Below, in pieces: positions 26,809 through 37,614 of a stretch of DNA of 64,000 nucleotides. The notes beneath the pieces are model-generated. The model saw nothing but the letters and a program-made list of their open reading frames with translations, had not been told where the DNA came from and did no database searches. This DNA comes from Parasulfuritortus sp037446165. GTDB lineage: Bacteria > Pseudomonadota > Gammaproteobacteria > Burkholderiales > Thiobacillaceae. The stretch covers positions 1 to 64,000 of the forward strand of contig JBBIJC010000002.1 of NCBI GenBank assembly GCA_037446165.1, given 5' to 3'. Within the stretch, counting starts at the first letter, position 1. Each line of letters opens with the position of its first letter. Made by a program: the position numbers and the translations under genes.

Positions 26809-27564
26809 TCAACTGCGCAGTTTATAGCCGCTACGGATAAGCTGCAAAGGAATCCAGGACAGGACCAGCGCCACAGGAAGGACAACCGCCAGTGATAACC
26901 AGGGATCGACGTCGGAGACGCCATGAAAACCATAGCGAAAACCATCAATCATGAAAAACACCGGGTTGTAGTGTGAAACAGCTTGCCAGAAGGGTGGTAG
27001 CGCATGGATCGAATAGAACACCCCGGATAGGAAAGTCAGCGGCATGATGATGAAATTCTGAACCCCCGCGATGTGATCGTATTTATCGGCCCAGATGCCG
27101 GCAACGATGCCTAGCGCAGAAAACGCCGTGCCCGCCAACAGGGCAAAGACCAGGACCCAGACCGGGTGCGCAATATCGAGTTTGGTAAACAGCAACCCGA
27201 CCAGGAGCACGCCCAAGCCGACCACCAGTCCGCGCACGATGGAGGCAATCAGATAGGCCGCGAAAAACTCGAAATTGGAGATCGGCGGCAGCAGGACGAA
27301 CACGATGTTGCCGTTTTGCTTGGACTGGATCAGGCTGGAGGAGCCATTGGCGAAGGCATTCTGGAGTAGCGACATCATGATCAGGCCGGGCATCAGGAAG
27401 GCGGTATAGCTGACCCCGGGATAGACCTGGACATGCTCCTTCAACACGCTGGCGAAGATCAGCAGATACAGCAACGCGGTCAGCACCGGCGCCATCACGG
27501 TCTGCAGCAGCACCTTCCAGAAACGCAGGATTTCCTTGTACAGCAGGGTCTGAAAACCGTACAT
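26809..27564 (-). CDS. ABC-2 type exporter permease (YadH-like)
   Basis: 251 aa with six transmembrane helices, beginning YGFQTLLYKEILRFWKVLLQ. The conserved LSGVFYSIHALPP block is near residue 180-192. It pairs with the ATPase gene five bases upstream. The substrate is unknown; ABC-2 exporters of this kind are linked to envelope lipids or polysaccharides, and the location next to mla genes fits an envelope role. Confidence 0.9.
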   Translation of the reverse strand: MYGFQTLLYKEILRFWKVLLQTVMAPVLTALLYLLIFASVLKEHVQVYPGVSYTAFLMPGLIMMSLLQNAFANGSSSLIQSKQNGNIVFVLLPPISNFEFFAAYLIASIVRGLVVGLGVLLVGLLFTKLDIAHPVWVLVFALLAGTAFSALGIVAGIWADKYDHIAGVQNFIIMPLTFLSGVFYSIHALPPFWQAVSHYNPVFFMIDGFRYGFHGVSDVDPWLSLAVVLPVALVLSWIPLQLIRSGYKLRS

Positions 27565-27569
27565 GTCGC

Positions 27570-28472
27570 CTAGCCCCCCTGCCCTGTCAGCTTGAGGAAG
27601 ACATCCTCCAGGTCCGCCTGGAGGAGCTGCATTTCCTCGATCCGGATGCCGGCCTGACGCAACTCGGCCAATGTACCTTCCAGTTGGCCATATTCCGGCA
27701 GCGACAAGACGAATCGATCACCACGCTGTTCAAGCAGCCGGCCCGACAGGGACCCGGGCAAGTGAGCCGGGTTCAGCCTCAGTTCCAGGCGCCGATCCTG
27801 ATCGGCATGGAGCAGGTTGGCCGTGCGATCCAGGGCCACCACACGCCCTTCCTTGAGCATGGCCACGCGCTCGCACAGGGTTTCTGCCTCGTCCAGATAA
27901 TGCGTGGTCAGCAGGATGGTATGACCCTCGCGGTTGAGCCGCCGAATGAATGCCCAGAGGGATTGCCGCAGCCCCACATCGACGCCCGCCGTAGGCTCGT
28001 CAAGCACGATGACCGGCGGCTTGTGGACCAGGGCCTGGGCGACCAGCAGACGCCGCTTCATGCCGCCGGACAGGGTCCGGGTATAGGTGTGCGCCTTATC
28101 GGTCAGGCCCAGGTTTTCGAGCAGTTCGTCGACCCAGGCGTCGTTGCGGCGCAGGCCGAAGTAACCGGACTGGAATTGCAGCATTTCCCGGACCGTGAAG
28201 AAGGCATCGTAGACCAGCTCCTGCGGGACCACGCCGAGACTGCGCCTGGCATCCCGGTATTGCCGGGCCACATCGAAGCCCATGACTTCGGCCGTTCCGC
28301 CGGTGGGCCTGGCCAGACCAGCCAGCAGGCTGATCAAGGTGGTCTTGCCCGCGCCATTGGGGCCGAGCAAGGCAAAGAACTCGCCCTGTTCCACGTCCAG
28401 GTCAACGCCGCGCAGGGCATGAACGCCGCGATAGCGCTTGTCCAAAGCGCGCAGACGGATTGCAGGGACCAT
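27570..28472 (-). CDS. ABC exporter ATPase (YadG-like)
   Basis: 300 aa. Walker A GPNGAGKTT (about 38-46), signature LSGGMKRRLL (about 134-143), Walker B VIVLDEPTAGVD (about 153-164) and H-loop TTHYLDEAE (about 189-197). The C-terminal 80 residues form the regulatory extension seen in DrrA/YadG-type ATPases. It energises the permease encoded immediately downstream. Its start shares one base with the mlaB stop. Confidence 0.93.
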   Translation of the reverse strand: MVPAIRLRALDKRYRGVHALRGVDLDVEQGEFFALLGPNGAGKTTLISLLAGLARPTGGTAEVMGFDVARQYRDARRSLGVVPQELVYDAFFTVREMLQFQSGYFGLRRNDAWVDELLENLGLTDKAHTYTRTLSGGMKRRLLVAQALVHKPPVIVLDEPTAGVDVGLRQSLWAFIRRLNREGHTILLTTHYLDEAETLCERVAMLKEGRVVALDRTANLLHADQDRRLELRLNPAHLPGSLSGRLLEQRGDRFVLSLPEYGQLEGTLAELRQAGIRIEEMQLLQADLEDVFLKLTGQGG

Positions 28473-28750
28473 CAGGCGAGGTTGACCAGTTCGGCCACGC
28501 CGTAGAGCTTGGCCAGACTCAGCAGACTTGCAGGGGTATTTCTGAATTCGAGGCTGCGGCCCTGAGCCAGCGCCGAGCGGCGCCAGTTCATGAACAGGCT
28601 GAGCGCAGCCGAATCGACCTTTCCCAGGCCGGACAGATCGAACTGGGTCACGCCCTCGGCCAGCAGCTGTTCGCCTTCCGCCCTGACCCGCATCGCCTGC
28701 TCCAGCGTCAGGTCACCTTCTGGATAGGCGACGCCCATTTCAGCCCGCAT
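28472..28750 (-). CDS. mlaB: STAS-domain protein MlaB
   Basis: 92 aa, a single STAS domain with QFDLSGLGKVDSAALSLFMNW (about 37-57). The Thr/Ser region in VDSAAL corresponds to the site that contacts MlaF. MlaB regulates the MlaFEDB phospholipid transporter of the inner membrane. It starts five bases after the mlaC stop. Confidence 0.9.
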   Translation of the reverse strand: MRAEMGVAYPEGDLTLEQAMRVRAEGEQLLAEGVTQFDLSGLGKVDSAALSLFMNWRRSALAQGRSLEFRNTPASLLSLAKLYGVAELVNLA

Positions 28751-28755
28751 GGTTA

Positions 28756-29364
28756 TTAATTGCTCAGCTGCTTGTTCCGCCGCACCATGGCCTGGATCAG
28801 GCCGTCGATGCCTGACCGGCGCACCTCGGAATTGAACCCGCTGCGGTTGGTGGTCACCAGGCTGACGCTATCGACCAGAACGTCATAGACCTTCCAGGTG
28901 GAGTCCATCTTTTCCATCCGGTAATCGATCGAAATCGGAGGCGAACCCGGCCGGGTGACAACGGTATTGACGATGACATCGGTATCGCCAGGCGACATCC
29001 TCAAGGGCTGAAATTCGATCTTGTAATCGGAGACGCTGGAAATGGAGGCAGCATAGGTGTGCACCAGCATGGTCTGGAACTCCTTGACCAGTTGTGCCTG
29101 CTGATCAGGCGTTGCCAGATTCCAGTTACGCGCCACCGCCAGCTTGGTCATCTTCTGAAAATCGAAATGCGGCAGGATTTTGGTTTGCACCAGGGCATCG
29201 ACCTTCTGGGACTGGCCCCTCTTGATATCCGGATCCTGCTTGACGATGCGAACCACCTCGTTGGTGGTATTGCGGGCCAGCACATCAGGCGCGATTTCAG
29301 CACGGGCTGACATTGATAATGACAATGCCAGACAAACTGACAGATAAATCCAGATTCGTTTCAT
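28756..29364 (-). CDS. mlaC: Periplasmic phospholipid carrier MlaC
   Basis: 202 aa from ATG 29364, which has AGGTGG at a good distance; an ATG six bases earlier is too close to it. A cleavable signal peptide (MKRIWIYLSVCLALSLSMSARA) is followed by the Tol-Tol-Ttg2 domain with FDFQKMTKLAVARNW and VIVNTVV. MlaC shuttles phospholipids between the outer membrane MlaA complex and MlaFEDB. mlaA is not in this window. Confidence 0.92.
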   Translation of the reverse strand: MKRIWIYLSVCLALSLSMSARAEIAPDVLARNTTNEVVRIVKQDPDIKRGQSQKVDALVQTKILPHFDFQKMTKLAVARNWNLATPDQQAQLVKEFQTMLVHTYAASISSVSDYKIEFQPLRMSPGDTDVIVNTVVTRPGSPPISIDYRMEKMDSTWKVYDVLVDSVSLVTTNRSGFNSEVRRSGIDGLIQAMVRRNKQLSN

Positions 29365-29437
29365 GTTCATGCCACCTTTAATGGGTTTCAGTTGCAGTAA
29401 TGTTGGGGTTGCCAGCGCAAGCGTCAAGATGCCATTC

Positions 29438-29926
29438 CTACTTGGCCGGTGTGGTCGACTTGTTGCCATCACCGGTTTTGCCATAGAGGAACTGGCCGAT
29501 CAGGTTTTCAAGCACCACGGCGCCCTGAGTGATCTTCAGGGTGTCGCCCTGGGCCAGCATCTTTTCTTCGGCGCCGGCTTCCAAGGCCACGTATTGTTCG
29601 CCAAGCAGGCCGGAGGTCATGATTGCCGCGCTACTGTCGGTCGGGAATTTATAGGCGGAATTGATGTTCAGCACCACCTCGGCCTCGTAGTTCTTGGTGC
29701 TGAACCGGATCTGCCCAACCCGGCCCACGACCACGCCCGCGCTTTTTACCGGGGCACGTACTTTCAGTCCGCCGATATTGTCGAATCGGGCGGTCACTGA
29801 ATAGGTCTTGCTGGCATCGAAAGACCCGATATTGCCCACCTTCAGCGCCAGGAACACCAGCGCGCCGATGCCCGCCAACACAAATAAACCAACCCACAAA
29901 TCCAGGGTAGTCCGCCCCATTTTCAA
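29438..29926 (-). CDS. mlaD: MCE-domain protein MlaD
   Basis: 162 aa. One N-terminal membrane helix (about 9-27), then the MCE domain (about 38-118) with YSVTARFDNIGGLKVRAPVK and the hydrophobic TSGLLGEQYVALEAG segment that lines the lipid channel. It forms the hexameric periplasmic ring of the Mla transporter. It overlaps mlaE by four bases. Confidence 0.94.
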   Translation of the reverse strand: MKMGRTTLDLWVGLFVLAGIGALVFLALKVGNIGSFDASKTYSVTARFDNIGGLKVRAPVKSAGVVVGRVGQIRFSTKNYEAEVVLNINSAYKFPTDSSAAIMTSGLLGEQYVALEAGAEEKMLAQGDTLKITQGAVVLENLIGQFLYGKTGDGNKSTTPAK

Positions 29927-30705
29927 ACTCCACGGAACATGAATGCTGTCAACACGAAATCCAGGGCCAGGATGGCCAGACTGGATGTCACCACGGTTCG
30001 GGTCGTCGCCCTCGATACACCTTCCGCTGTAGGCGGGGCATCATAGCCTTCGAACAGGGCAATGACTGTCACCGCTACACCGAATACCACGCTCTTGATC
30101 ACCCCGTTCAGGATGTCTTCGCGAAAGTCGACCGCCGCCTGCATCTGCGACCAGAAGGAACCATCGTCTACGCCGATCAGGACGACCCCGACCAGATAGC
30201 CGCCAAAGATACCCATGGCAGAGAACATCGCTGCAAGCAGGGGCATGGAAATGACGGCACCCCAGAACCGGGGGGCCACCACGCGGGCGATCGGGTCCAC
30301 CGCCATCATCTCCATCGCCGCGATCTGCTCCGTGGCCTTCATCAGACCGATCTCGGCCGTGATCGCCGATCCGGCCCGGCTGGCGAACAGCAGCGCCGCC
30401 ACGACTGGTCCCAGTTCCCGTACCAGGGACAAGGCAACCAGGATGCCCAGGGCCTCCTCGGAGCCATAGGTCTGCAGGGTTTCATAGCCCTGCAAGCCGA
30501 GCACCATGCCGACAAACAGACCAGACACCACAATGATGATGAGCGACAGGACGCCGGCGGAAAAAATCTCGCGCATCACCAGTTGCGGGCGGCGCAGACA
30601 GATTCCGGAGTGCAGCAAGGTCAACCCGAAAAACCGGACCGCCACCCCCATGCGCCAGACGCCATCGATGGTCCGCCGGCCAAGACTGCGCACACTGTCA
30701 AGCAT
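29923..30705 (-). CDS. mlaE: Mla transporter permease MlaE
   Basis: 260 aa from ATG 30705; in-frame codons further upstream fall inside mlaF and are not part of the gene. Five to six transmembrane segments with the family block ASRAGSAITAEIGLMKATEQIAAME (positions about 133-157). It is the permease of the phospholipid transporter. Its start lies eight bases inside the end of mlaF. Confidence 0.94.
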   Translation of the reverse strand: MLDSVRSLGRRTIDGVWRMGVAVRFFGLTLLHSGICLRRPQLVMREIFSAGVLSLIIIVVSGLFVGMVLGLQGYETLQTYGSEEALGILVALSLVRELGPVVAALLFASRAGSAITAEIGLMKATEQIAAMEMMAVDPIARVVAPRFWGAVISMPLLAAMFSAMGIFGGYLVGVVLIGVDDGSFWSQMQAAVDFREDILNGVIKSVVFGVAVTVIALFEGYDAPPTAEGVSRATTRTVVTSSLAILALDFVLTAFMFRGV

Positions 30706-31501
30706 GAGCCAACCCCAAGTCTGCGGCGTAGGATTCAGCCGGGTAGTGGAAAGGCACCGGACCATCCTCCTCGCCATGGACGAACTGATGCACGAAGGGC
30801 AGGCCTGAGGCCTTGATCTCGGCCGGCGTGCCCTGTGCTTCGACCACGCCTTCGGAGAGGAAATAAACGTAATCGACCATCCTGAGCGACTCCTGGACAT
30901 CATGGGTCACCACGATGGAGGTCAGGCCGAGGGTATCGGTCAGGCGCCGGATCAGGTTGCCGGTCACGCCGAGCGAAATCGGATCGAGCCCGGCGAATGG
31001 CTCGTCATACAGGATCAACGCCGGGTCGAGCGCAATGGCGCGCGCCAGGGCGACCCGCCGGGCCATGCCACCGGACAGTTCGGAGGGCATCAGATCCTGG
31101 GCGCCACGCAAACCGACGGCGTTGAGTTTCATCAGGACCAGGTCGCGGATCATGGACTCGGGCAGGTCGGTGTGCTCGCGCAACTGGAAGGCCACATTGT
31201 CGAACACCGAGATATCGGTAAACAACGCGCCAAACTGGAACAGCATGCCCATGCGGCGGCGCAAACGGTACAACTCATCCTGATCCAGTCCGTTCATCTC
31301 GACCCCGTCGACCCTCACGCTGCCGCGGGTCGCCCTGACCGCGCCGCCGATGACCCGGAACAGTGTGGTCTTGCCGCAGCCGGAATTGCCCATGATGGCC
31401 ACCACCTGGCCGCGGCGCGCGGTCAGGTCGATGCCCTTGAGGACCGGACGGCTGCCATAACCAAAATGCAGGCCGCGGATTTCGACTAGATTGTCATGCA
31501 T
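30698..31501 (-). CDS. mlaF: Mla transporter ATPase MlaF
   Basis: 267 aa. Walker A GNSGCGKTT (about 38-46), signature SELSGGMARRVALARA (about 142-157), Walker B ALILYDEPFAGLD (about 163-175), H-loop VTHD (about 202). It drives retrograde phospholipid transport that keeps the outer leaflet free of phospholipid. It is the first gene of the mlaFEDCB run. Confidence 0.95.
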   Translation of the reverse strand: MHDNLVEIRGLHFGYGSRPVLKGIDLTARRGQVVAIMGNSGCGKTTLFRVIGGAVRATRGSVRVDGVEMNGLDQDELYRLRRRMGMLFQFGALFTDISVFDNVAFQLREHTDLPESMIRDLVLMKLNAVGLRGAQDLMPSELSGGMARRVALARAIALDPALILYDEPFAGLDPISLGVTGNLIRRLTDTLGLTSIVVTHDVQESLRMVDYVYFLSEGVVEAQGTPAEIKASGLPFVHQFVHGEEDGPVPFHYPAESYAADLGLAHA

Positions 31502-31561
31502 GGGGAATAGGGGTTGTTATTGTGCTTTCTGGCGGGCATTTTAACCGAGGGAAGACCTGAA

Positions 31562-32026
31562 TCACAGGCCAAGCAATTGAACTAGGTTGTTGACCTGTTC
31601 CAGACGATCAAGGTTCCCGTCTCGGCTGATCAGGTAACCATCCCCTGGCAAATCTGTGCGTTGTCGAAGGTCGGTTGCCAGGCTGCGCAGATCCGTCGTT
31701 GCATCGAACCAGAGCAAGGCCGGATCTTCGGCTGCACAGACCAGGCCCAGCCTCGGCTGAAAGACAGCCTGCAACGCGGCGTCACCCGCTGCCGGGCTGC
31801 CCGGCGATTGCAATACGAACCTGAACCACTCGGGGCTTTCCGCCACCCAGCGTTTGGCCTGATCCGGAGTCAAGCCGGACCACAGGCCGTAGCTCAGCCA
31901 GGTACACGGATATTGGGTGCAGTAGTAGGCCAGCCGCCACTCATCCGGCAATCCTGAAGGGTAGAACGTACCCAGCCATTCCGGCCGGTCCCAATCGGCG
32001 ACACCCAGAAAAACGTGTCGGGACAT
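31562..32026 (-). CDS. Short DUF72-like protein
   Basis: 154 aa from ATG 32026, one base beyond the cysS stop, so it is probably translated with cysS. The N-terminal GVADWDRPEWLGTFYPSGLP followed by a WRLAYYCTQYP segment recalls the start of DUF72 TIM-barrel proteins, but the family is usually 230-280 residues, so this is either a shortened or a divergent member. The C-terminal half (LWFDATTDLRSLATDLRQR) does not obviously match the family. No signal peptide or membrane segment. Function unknown. Confidence 0.6.
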   Translation of the reverse strand: MSRHVFLGVADWDRPEWLGTFYPSGLPDEWRLAYYCTQYPCTWLSYGLWSGLTPDQAKRWVAESPEWFRFVLQSPGSPAAGDAALQAVFQPRLGLVCAAEDPALLWFDATTDLRSLATDLRQRTDLPGDGYLISRDGNLDRLEQVNNLVQLLGL

Positions 32027-32027
32027 G

Positions 32028-33398
32028 TCACTCGCGCCGCCAGAGCGTCCCTTGCGGCCCATCCTCCAGAACAATGCCGGCCGCCTTCAGTTCATCACGG
32101 ATCGCATCCGATCGCTTGAAGTCCCTGGCCTTGCGTGCCGTCAAACGCTCCTCGATCAGGCCCTCGATACGCTCGGCGGCATAGCCGCCCACCTCGCCAC
32201 CCGATTTGAGATAGGCGTCGGGATCGCGTTGCAGCAGCCCCAGTACGCCGGCCAGCTGTTTCAGCCTTCCGGCAAGTTCAGCCGTACCCGCCCGATTCAG
32301 TTCGGCAGCCAGTTCAAACAATACGGCGAGCGCTTCCGGAGTATTGAAATCGTCGTCCATCGCCGCCTTGAACCGCACCGCGTGGGGCTCGTTCCAGTCG
32401 ATCTTGAACTCGGCGGCATCGATGCCGCGCAAGGCGGTGTAAAGCCGGGTCAGGGCCGCCCTGGCATCATCCAGATGCTGATCGGAATAATTCAGCGGAC
32501 TGCGGTAATGGGCGCGCAGGATGAAGAAGCGCACCACCTCGGCGTCGTACTTCTCCAGCACCTCGCGGATGGTGAAGAAATTGCCCAGCGACTTCGACAT
32601 CTTCTCGTCGTCGACCCGGACGAAGCCGTTGTGCAGCCAGTAATTGACGAATTTGCAGTGATGCGCGCCTTCCGACTGGGCGATCTCGTTCTCGTGATGC
32701 GGAAATTGCAGGTCCTGGCCGCCGCCGTGGATGTCGAAATGCTTGCCGAGCAGGTCCGAGCCCATGGCCGAGCACTCGATATGCCAGCCTGGGCGACCCG
32801 CACCCCAGGGCGAGGGCCAGTTCGGCTCGTCCGGCTTGGCCGATTTCCACAGGGCAAAGTCCATGGGATCGCGCTTGTTCGGGTCGATCTCGACCCGCTC
32901 GCCGGCACGCAGGTCTTCCAGCGACTTGCCTGACAACCGGCCATAGGTCGGAAACGACTGCACCGCGTAATAGACGTCGCCATTGGCGGCGGCATAGGCA
33001 TGGCCGTTGTCGATCAGGATCTGGATCATGCTCAGCATCTTGCCCACGTAATCGGTCGCGCGCGGCTCATGGTCGGGCGGTAGCACGCCCAGGGCCTTGC
33101 TGTCATCATGCATGGCGTCGATGAAACGCTGGGTCAGCTGCGTGAACGGTTCGCCATTCTCCAGCGCACGCCTGATGATCTTGTCGTCGATGTCGGTAAT
33201 ATTGCGGACATAATTGACTTCGTAGCCGGATGCTCTCAGCCAGCGGGTGATCATGTCGAACACCACCAGCACCCGGGCATGGCCCAAGTGGCAATAGTCG
33301 TATACCGTCATGCCGCAGACGTACATCCGCACCTTGCCCGGCTCGATAGGCACGAATTCCTGTTTGTCACGGGCGAGAGAGTTGTAAAGTTTGAGCAT
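32028..33398 (-). CDS. cysS: Cysteinyl-tRNA synthetase
   Basis: 456 aa class I synthetase. The HIGH-type motif is in CGMTVYDYCHLGHARV (about 28-43), zinc ligands include C28, and KMSKS occurs intact in DDEKMSKSLGN (about 266-276). It charges tRNA-Cys in the cytosol. It is divergent from recQ and followed directly by the DUF72-like gene. Confidence 0.97.
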   Translation of the reverse strand: MLKLYNSLARDKQEFVPIEPGKVRMYVCGMTVYDYCHLGHARVLVVFDMITRWLRASGYEVNYVRNITDIDDKIIRRALENGEPFTQLTQRFIDAMHDDSKALGVLPPDHEPRATDYVGKMLSMIQILIDNGHAYAAANGDVYYAVQSFPTYGRLSGKSLEDLRAGERVEIDPNKRDPMDFALWKSAKPDEPNWPSPWGAGRPGWHIECSAMGSDLLGKHFDIHGGGQDLQFPHHENEIAQSEGAHHCKFVNYWLHNGFVRVDDEKMSKSLGNFFTIREVLEKYDAEVVRFFILRAHYRSPLNYSDQHLDDARAALTRLYTALRGIDAAEFKIDWNEPHAVRFKAAMDDDFNTPEALAVLFELAAELNRAGTAELAGRLKQLAGVLGLLQRDPDAYLKSGGEVGGYAAERIEGLIEERLTARKARDFKRSDAIRDELKAAGIVLEDGPQGTLWRRE

Positions 33399-33478
33399 GG
33401 CGACAGCGATGACAATGATCGAAAGACGTGAATTTTAACGGAAGCCGGCCACAAGGCCGCCCAGAAAACAGCATCCCC

Positions 33479-35311
33479 ATGAGCTCCACCCACATCCCGT
33501 CCAGCGCAGCGCTGGCCAAGTTGCGCAGCATCTTCGGCTTCGACAGCTTCCGAAGCGACCAGGAAACCATCGTCCAGCATCTCTGCGCCGGCAACGACGC
33601 CCTGGTCCTGATGCCCACCGGCGGCGGCAAGTCGCTGTGTTTTCAGATTCCTGCGCTGCTCCGGCCTGGTGTCGCCGTGGTGGTCTCGCCCTTGATCGCC
33701 TTGATGCAGGACCAGGTCGACGCCCTGCGCCTGAATGGGGTCGCGGCGGCGTTTCTCAACTCCAGCCTGGACTGGCGCGCGGCCCAGGAGATCGAACAGG
33801 CTGCCCGCAATGGCGAATTGAAGCTGCTCTACGTCGCGCCGGAACGCCTGTCGACCGAACGCTTCATGACCCTGCTCGACGACCTTTCCACGGGCCCGGG
33901 CCTGGCCTTGTTTGCCATTGACGAAGCCCACTGCGTATCGCAATGGGGTCACGACTTCCGGCCGGAATACCTGCAGCTGTCGCAACTGCACGAACGCCAT
34001 CCCAATGTGCCGCGCGTCGCCCTGACCGCAACCGCGGACGTTGCCACCCGCGAGGAAATTGCGCAACGCCTGGGTCTGGTCGGCGCCCGCGTCTTCCTGT
34101 CCAGTTTCGACCGGCCCAACATCCGCTACACCGTGGTCGAGAAGGACAACCCGCGCCGGCAGCTGCTGCGTTTCCTGGTCGACCACAGGCGCGAAGCCGG
34201 CATCGTCTACTGCCTGTCGCGCAAGAAGGTCGAGGAAACCGCCGAATGGCTGCGACGGGAAGGCTATGCCGCCCTGCCCTACCACGCCGGACTGGACAGC
34301 GCATTGCGCAGCGAACATCAGCGCCGATTCCAGCGAGAGGAAGGCGTGGTCATGGTCGCCACCATCGCCTTCGGCATGGGTATCGACAAACCGGACGTGC
34401 GTTTTGTCGCCCACCTCGACCTGCCCAAGAGCATCGAGGCCTATTACCAGGAAACGGGCCGCGCCGGCCGTGACGGCGAACCGGCCGAGGCCTGGATGGC
34501 CTACGGCCTGCAGGACATCGCCCTGCAACGCGCCCGCATCGACGAATCCGAGGCGCCGCCGGAGCGCAAGCGACTGGAAACCCAAAAACTCAACGCCCTG
34601 CTTGCCTATTGCGAGGCGCCACGCTGTCGGCGGACAGTGCTGCTGGACTATTTTGGCGAAGCCAGCCAGCCCTGCGGTAACTGCGACGTCTGCCTCGACC
34701 CGCCCGACCTGTTTGACGGCACCATCGCGGCGCAAAAGGCGCTATCCGCCGCCTGGCGGACTGGCCAGCGCTTCGGTGCCGGCCACCTGATCGACATCGT
34801 GCTAGGGAAAGCAACCGACAAGGTGAAGAGTTTCGGCCATGACCGGCTGCCCACCTTCGGCGTCGGCAATGATCTGGACGAGCACACTTGGCGCGGCATC
34901 CTGCGCCAACTCGTCGCCGCCGGCCTGCTCCATCCCGACCTGACCGAATACGGCGCACTCAAGCTGACCGAAGCCGCCCGACCCGTTTTGAAAGGCGGAC
35001 AGACAGTCCAATTGCGCCGAACCAGAAAACCGGCGCCCGACAAGAAGGCCAGCCGCTCGGACGCCGCGCTGGAAGGTCTATCGGCCAAAGACCAGGCCTT
35101 GTTCGAGGCCTTGCGCGAATGGCGACTGGACAAGGCAAGGGAACAGGGCGTGCCCGCGTACGTCATCCTCCATGACCGCACCCTGCGCCTGCTCGCCGCC
35201 CTGCGCCCCGAAGACGACCATGGCTTGGCCGACATTTCAGGCCTGGGCCAGGCGAAACGGGAACGCTATGGCGACGAGCTGCTGGAACTCATTGCCGAAT
35301 TCGTCGAATAG
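33479..35311 (+). CDS. recQ: ATP-dependent DNA helicase RecQ
   Basis: 610 aa from ATG 33479; an in-frame GTG at 33428 would add 17 residues without family similarity. Motif I LMPTGGGKSLCF, motif II FAIDEAHCVSQWGHDFRPEY, motif VI QETGRAGRDG, the RecQ zinc site (CEAPRCRRT then CGNCDVC) and a C-terminal HRDC domain (about the last 80 residues) are all present. It unwinds DNA 3'-5' in recombination and repair. It is monocistronic and divergent from cysS. Confidence 0.95.
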   Translation: MSSTHIPSSAALAKLRSIFGFDSFRSDQETIVQHLCAGNDALVLMPTGGGKSLCFQIPALLRPGVAVVVSPLIALMQDQVDALRLNGVAAAFLNSSLDWRAAQEIEQAARNGELKLLYVAPERLSTERFMTLLDDLSTGPGLALFAIDEAHCVSQWGHDFRPEYLQLSQLHERHPNVPRVALTATADVATREEIAQRLGLVGARVFLSSFDRPNIRYTVVEKDNPRRQLLRFLVDHRREAGIVYCLSRKKVEETAEWLRREGYAALPYHAGLDSALRSEHQRRFQREEGVVMVATIAFGMGIDKPDVRFVAHLDLPKSIEAYYQETGRAGRDGEPAEAWMAYGLQDIALQRARIDESEAPPERKRLETQKLNALLAYCEAPRCRRTVLLDYFGEASQPCGNCDVCLDPPDLFDGTIAAQKALSAAWRTGQRFGAGHLIDIVLGKATDKVKSFGHDRLPTFGVGNDLDEHTWRGILRQLVAAGLLHPDLTEYGALKLTEAARPVLKGGQTVQLRRTRKPAPDKKASRSDAALEGLSAKDQALFEALREWRLDKAREQGVPAYVILHDRTLRLLAALRPEDDHGLADISGLGQAKRERYGDELLELIAEFVE

Positions 35312-35422
35312 ACAAAAAACCGTTTCACCTATCTCGAATGGCATACGGCGTTATGGCCAATGAGATATTCAGCTCTCAGTCAGAAAGACCTATGGTGTTA
35401 GTACATTTGTAAGGAGTTCACC

Positions 35423-35818
35423 ATGAGTCCGAGATATTTTGGCGACTACGCAGCCAGTCTCATCAAGTGGATGGAAAACACCCTTCAGGGCCGATTCAAC
35501 CATGGCGAAGTAGAAGCTTGCGTTGCTTTCGACAGCCTTGCCGGTCCAGGCTTTGTAGCCCAGCACGGTCCTTGTGGCCGAAACTGTAACCATCAGGCCG
35601 AACTGGCCAGAATCATGATCCTGCGCGAAAACCTGCACAGTCTGTCAAGACAGGCTGAGGACAGCCTGGCCGCCAACGATCAGGAAACCAACCGACTTAT
35701 TCTGCAGAAGCTCTCGACAAATGTTCAGGCCATGCTGATGACCATGAACGATATGGCCAAGTGTTGCCATGTCTGCCCTGATTCAGCGTTACCCAAGCCA
35801 CCTAAAGAAGTTCACTAG
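35423..35818 (+). CDS. Cysteine-rich protein of unknown function
   Basis: 131 aa with an excellent ribosome binding site (AAGGAGTTCACC before ATG). No signal peptide or membrane helix. Cysteines occur at 33, 51, 55, 114, 115 and 118, giving a CxxxC-x-H group (51-57) and a CCxxC group (114-118), separated by a long helical stretch (about 58-112). That pattern suggests binding of a metal or Fe-S cluster or a redox role. I do not recognise the family. It stands alone between recQ and glnS, convergent with glnS. Confidence 0.75.
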   Translation: MSPRYFGDYAASLIKWMENTLQGRFNHGEVEACVAFDSLAGPGFVAQHGPCGRNCNHQAELARIMILRENLHSLSRQAEDSLAANDQETNRLILQKLSTNVQAMLMTMNDMAKCCHVCPDSALPKPPKEVH

Positions 35819-35829
35819 CCCAGGCCGCT

Positions 35830-37503
<1,674 letters not shown>

Positions 37504-37614
37504 GTTTATTTGATATATAGGATGGGGTTAGGTCCGGTGGTGATAAAACGACTCCGGACTGTTAGAATTCGCGTGTCAATACACCCAATAAATGACCTGA
37601 AAAGTATAGCACCA

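Noticed and set aside
33308..34735. 475-codon open frame antisense to recQ and the cysS start
   Set aside because: Spans two real genes and a promoter region; amino acid composition is that of a GC-rich antisense frame.
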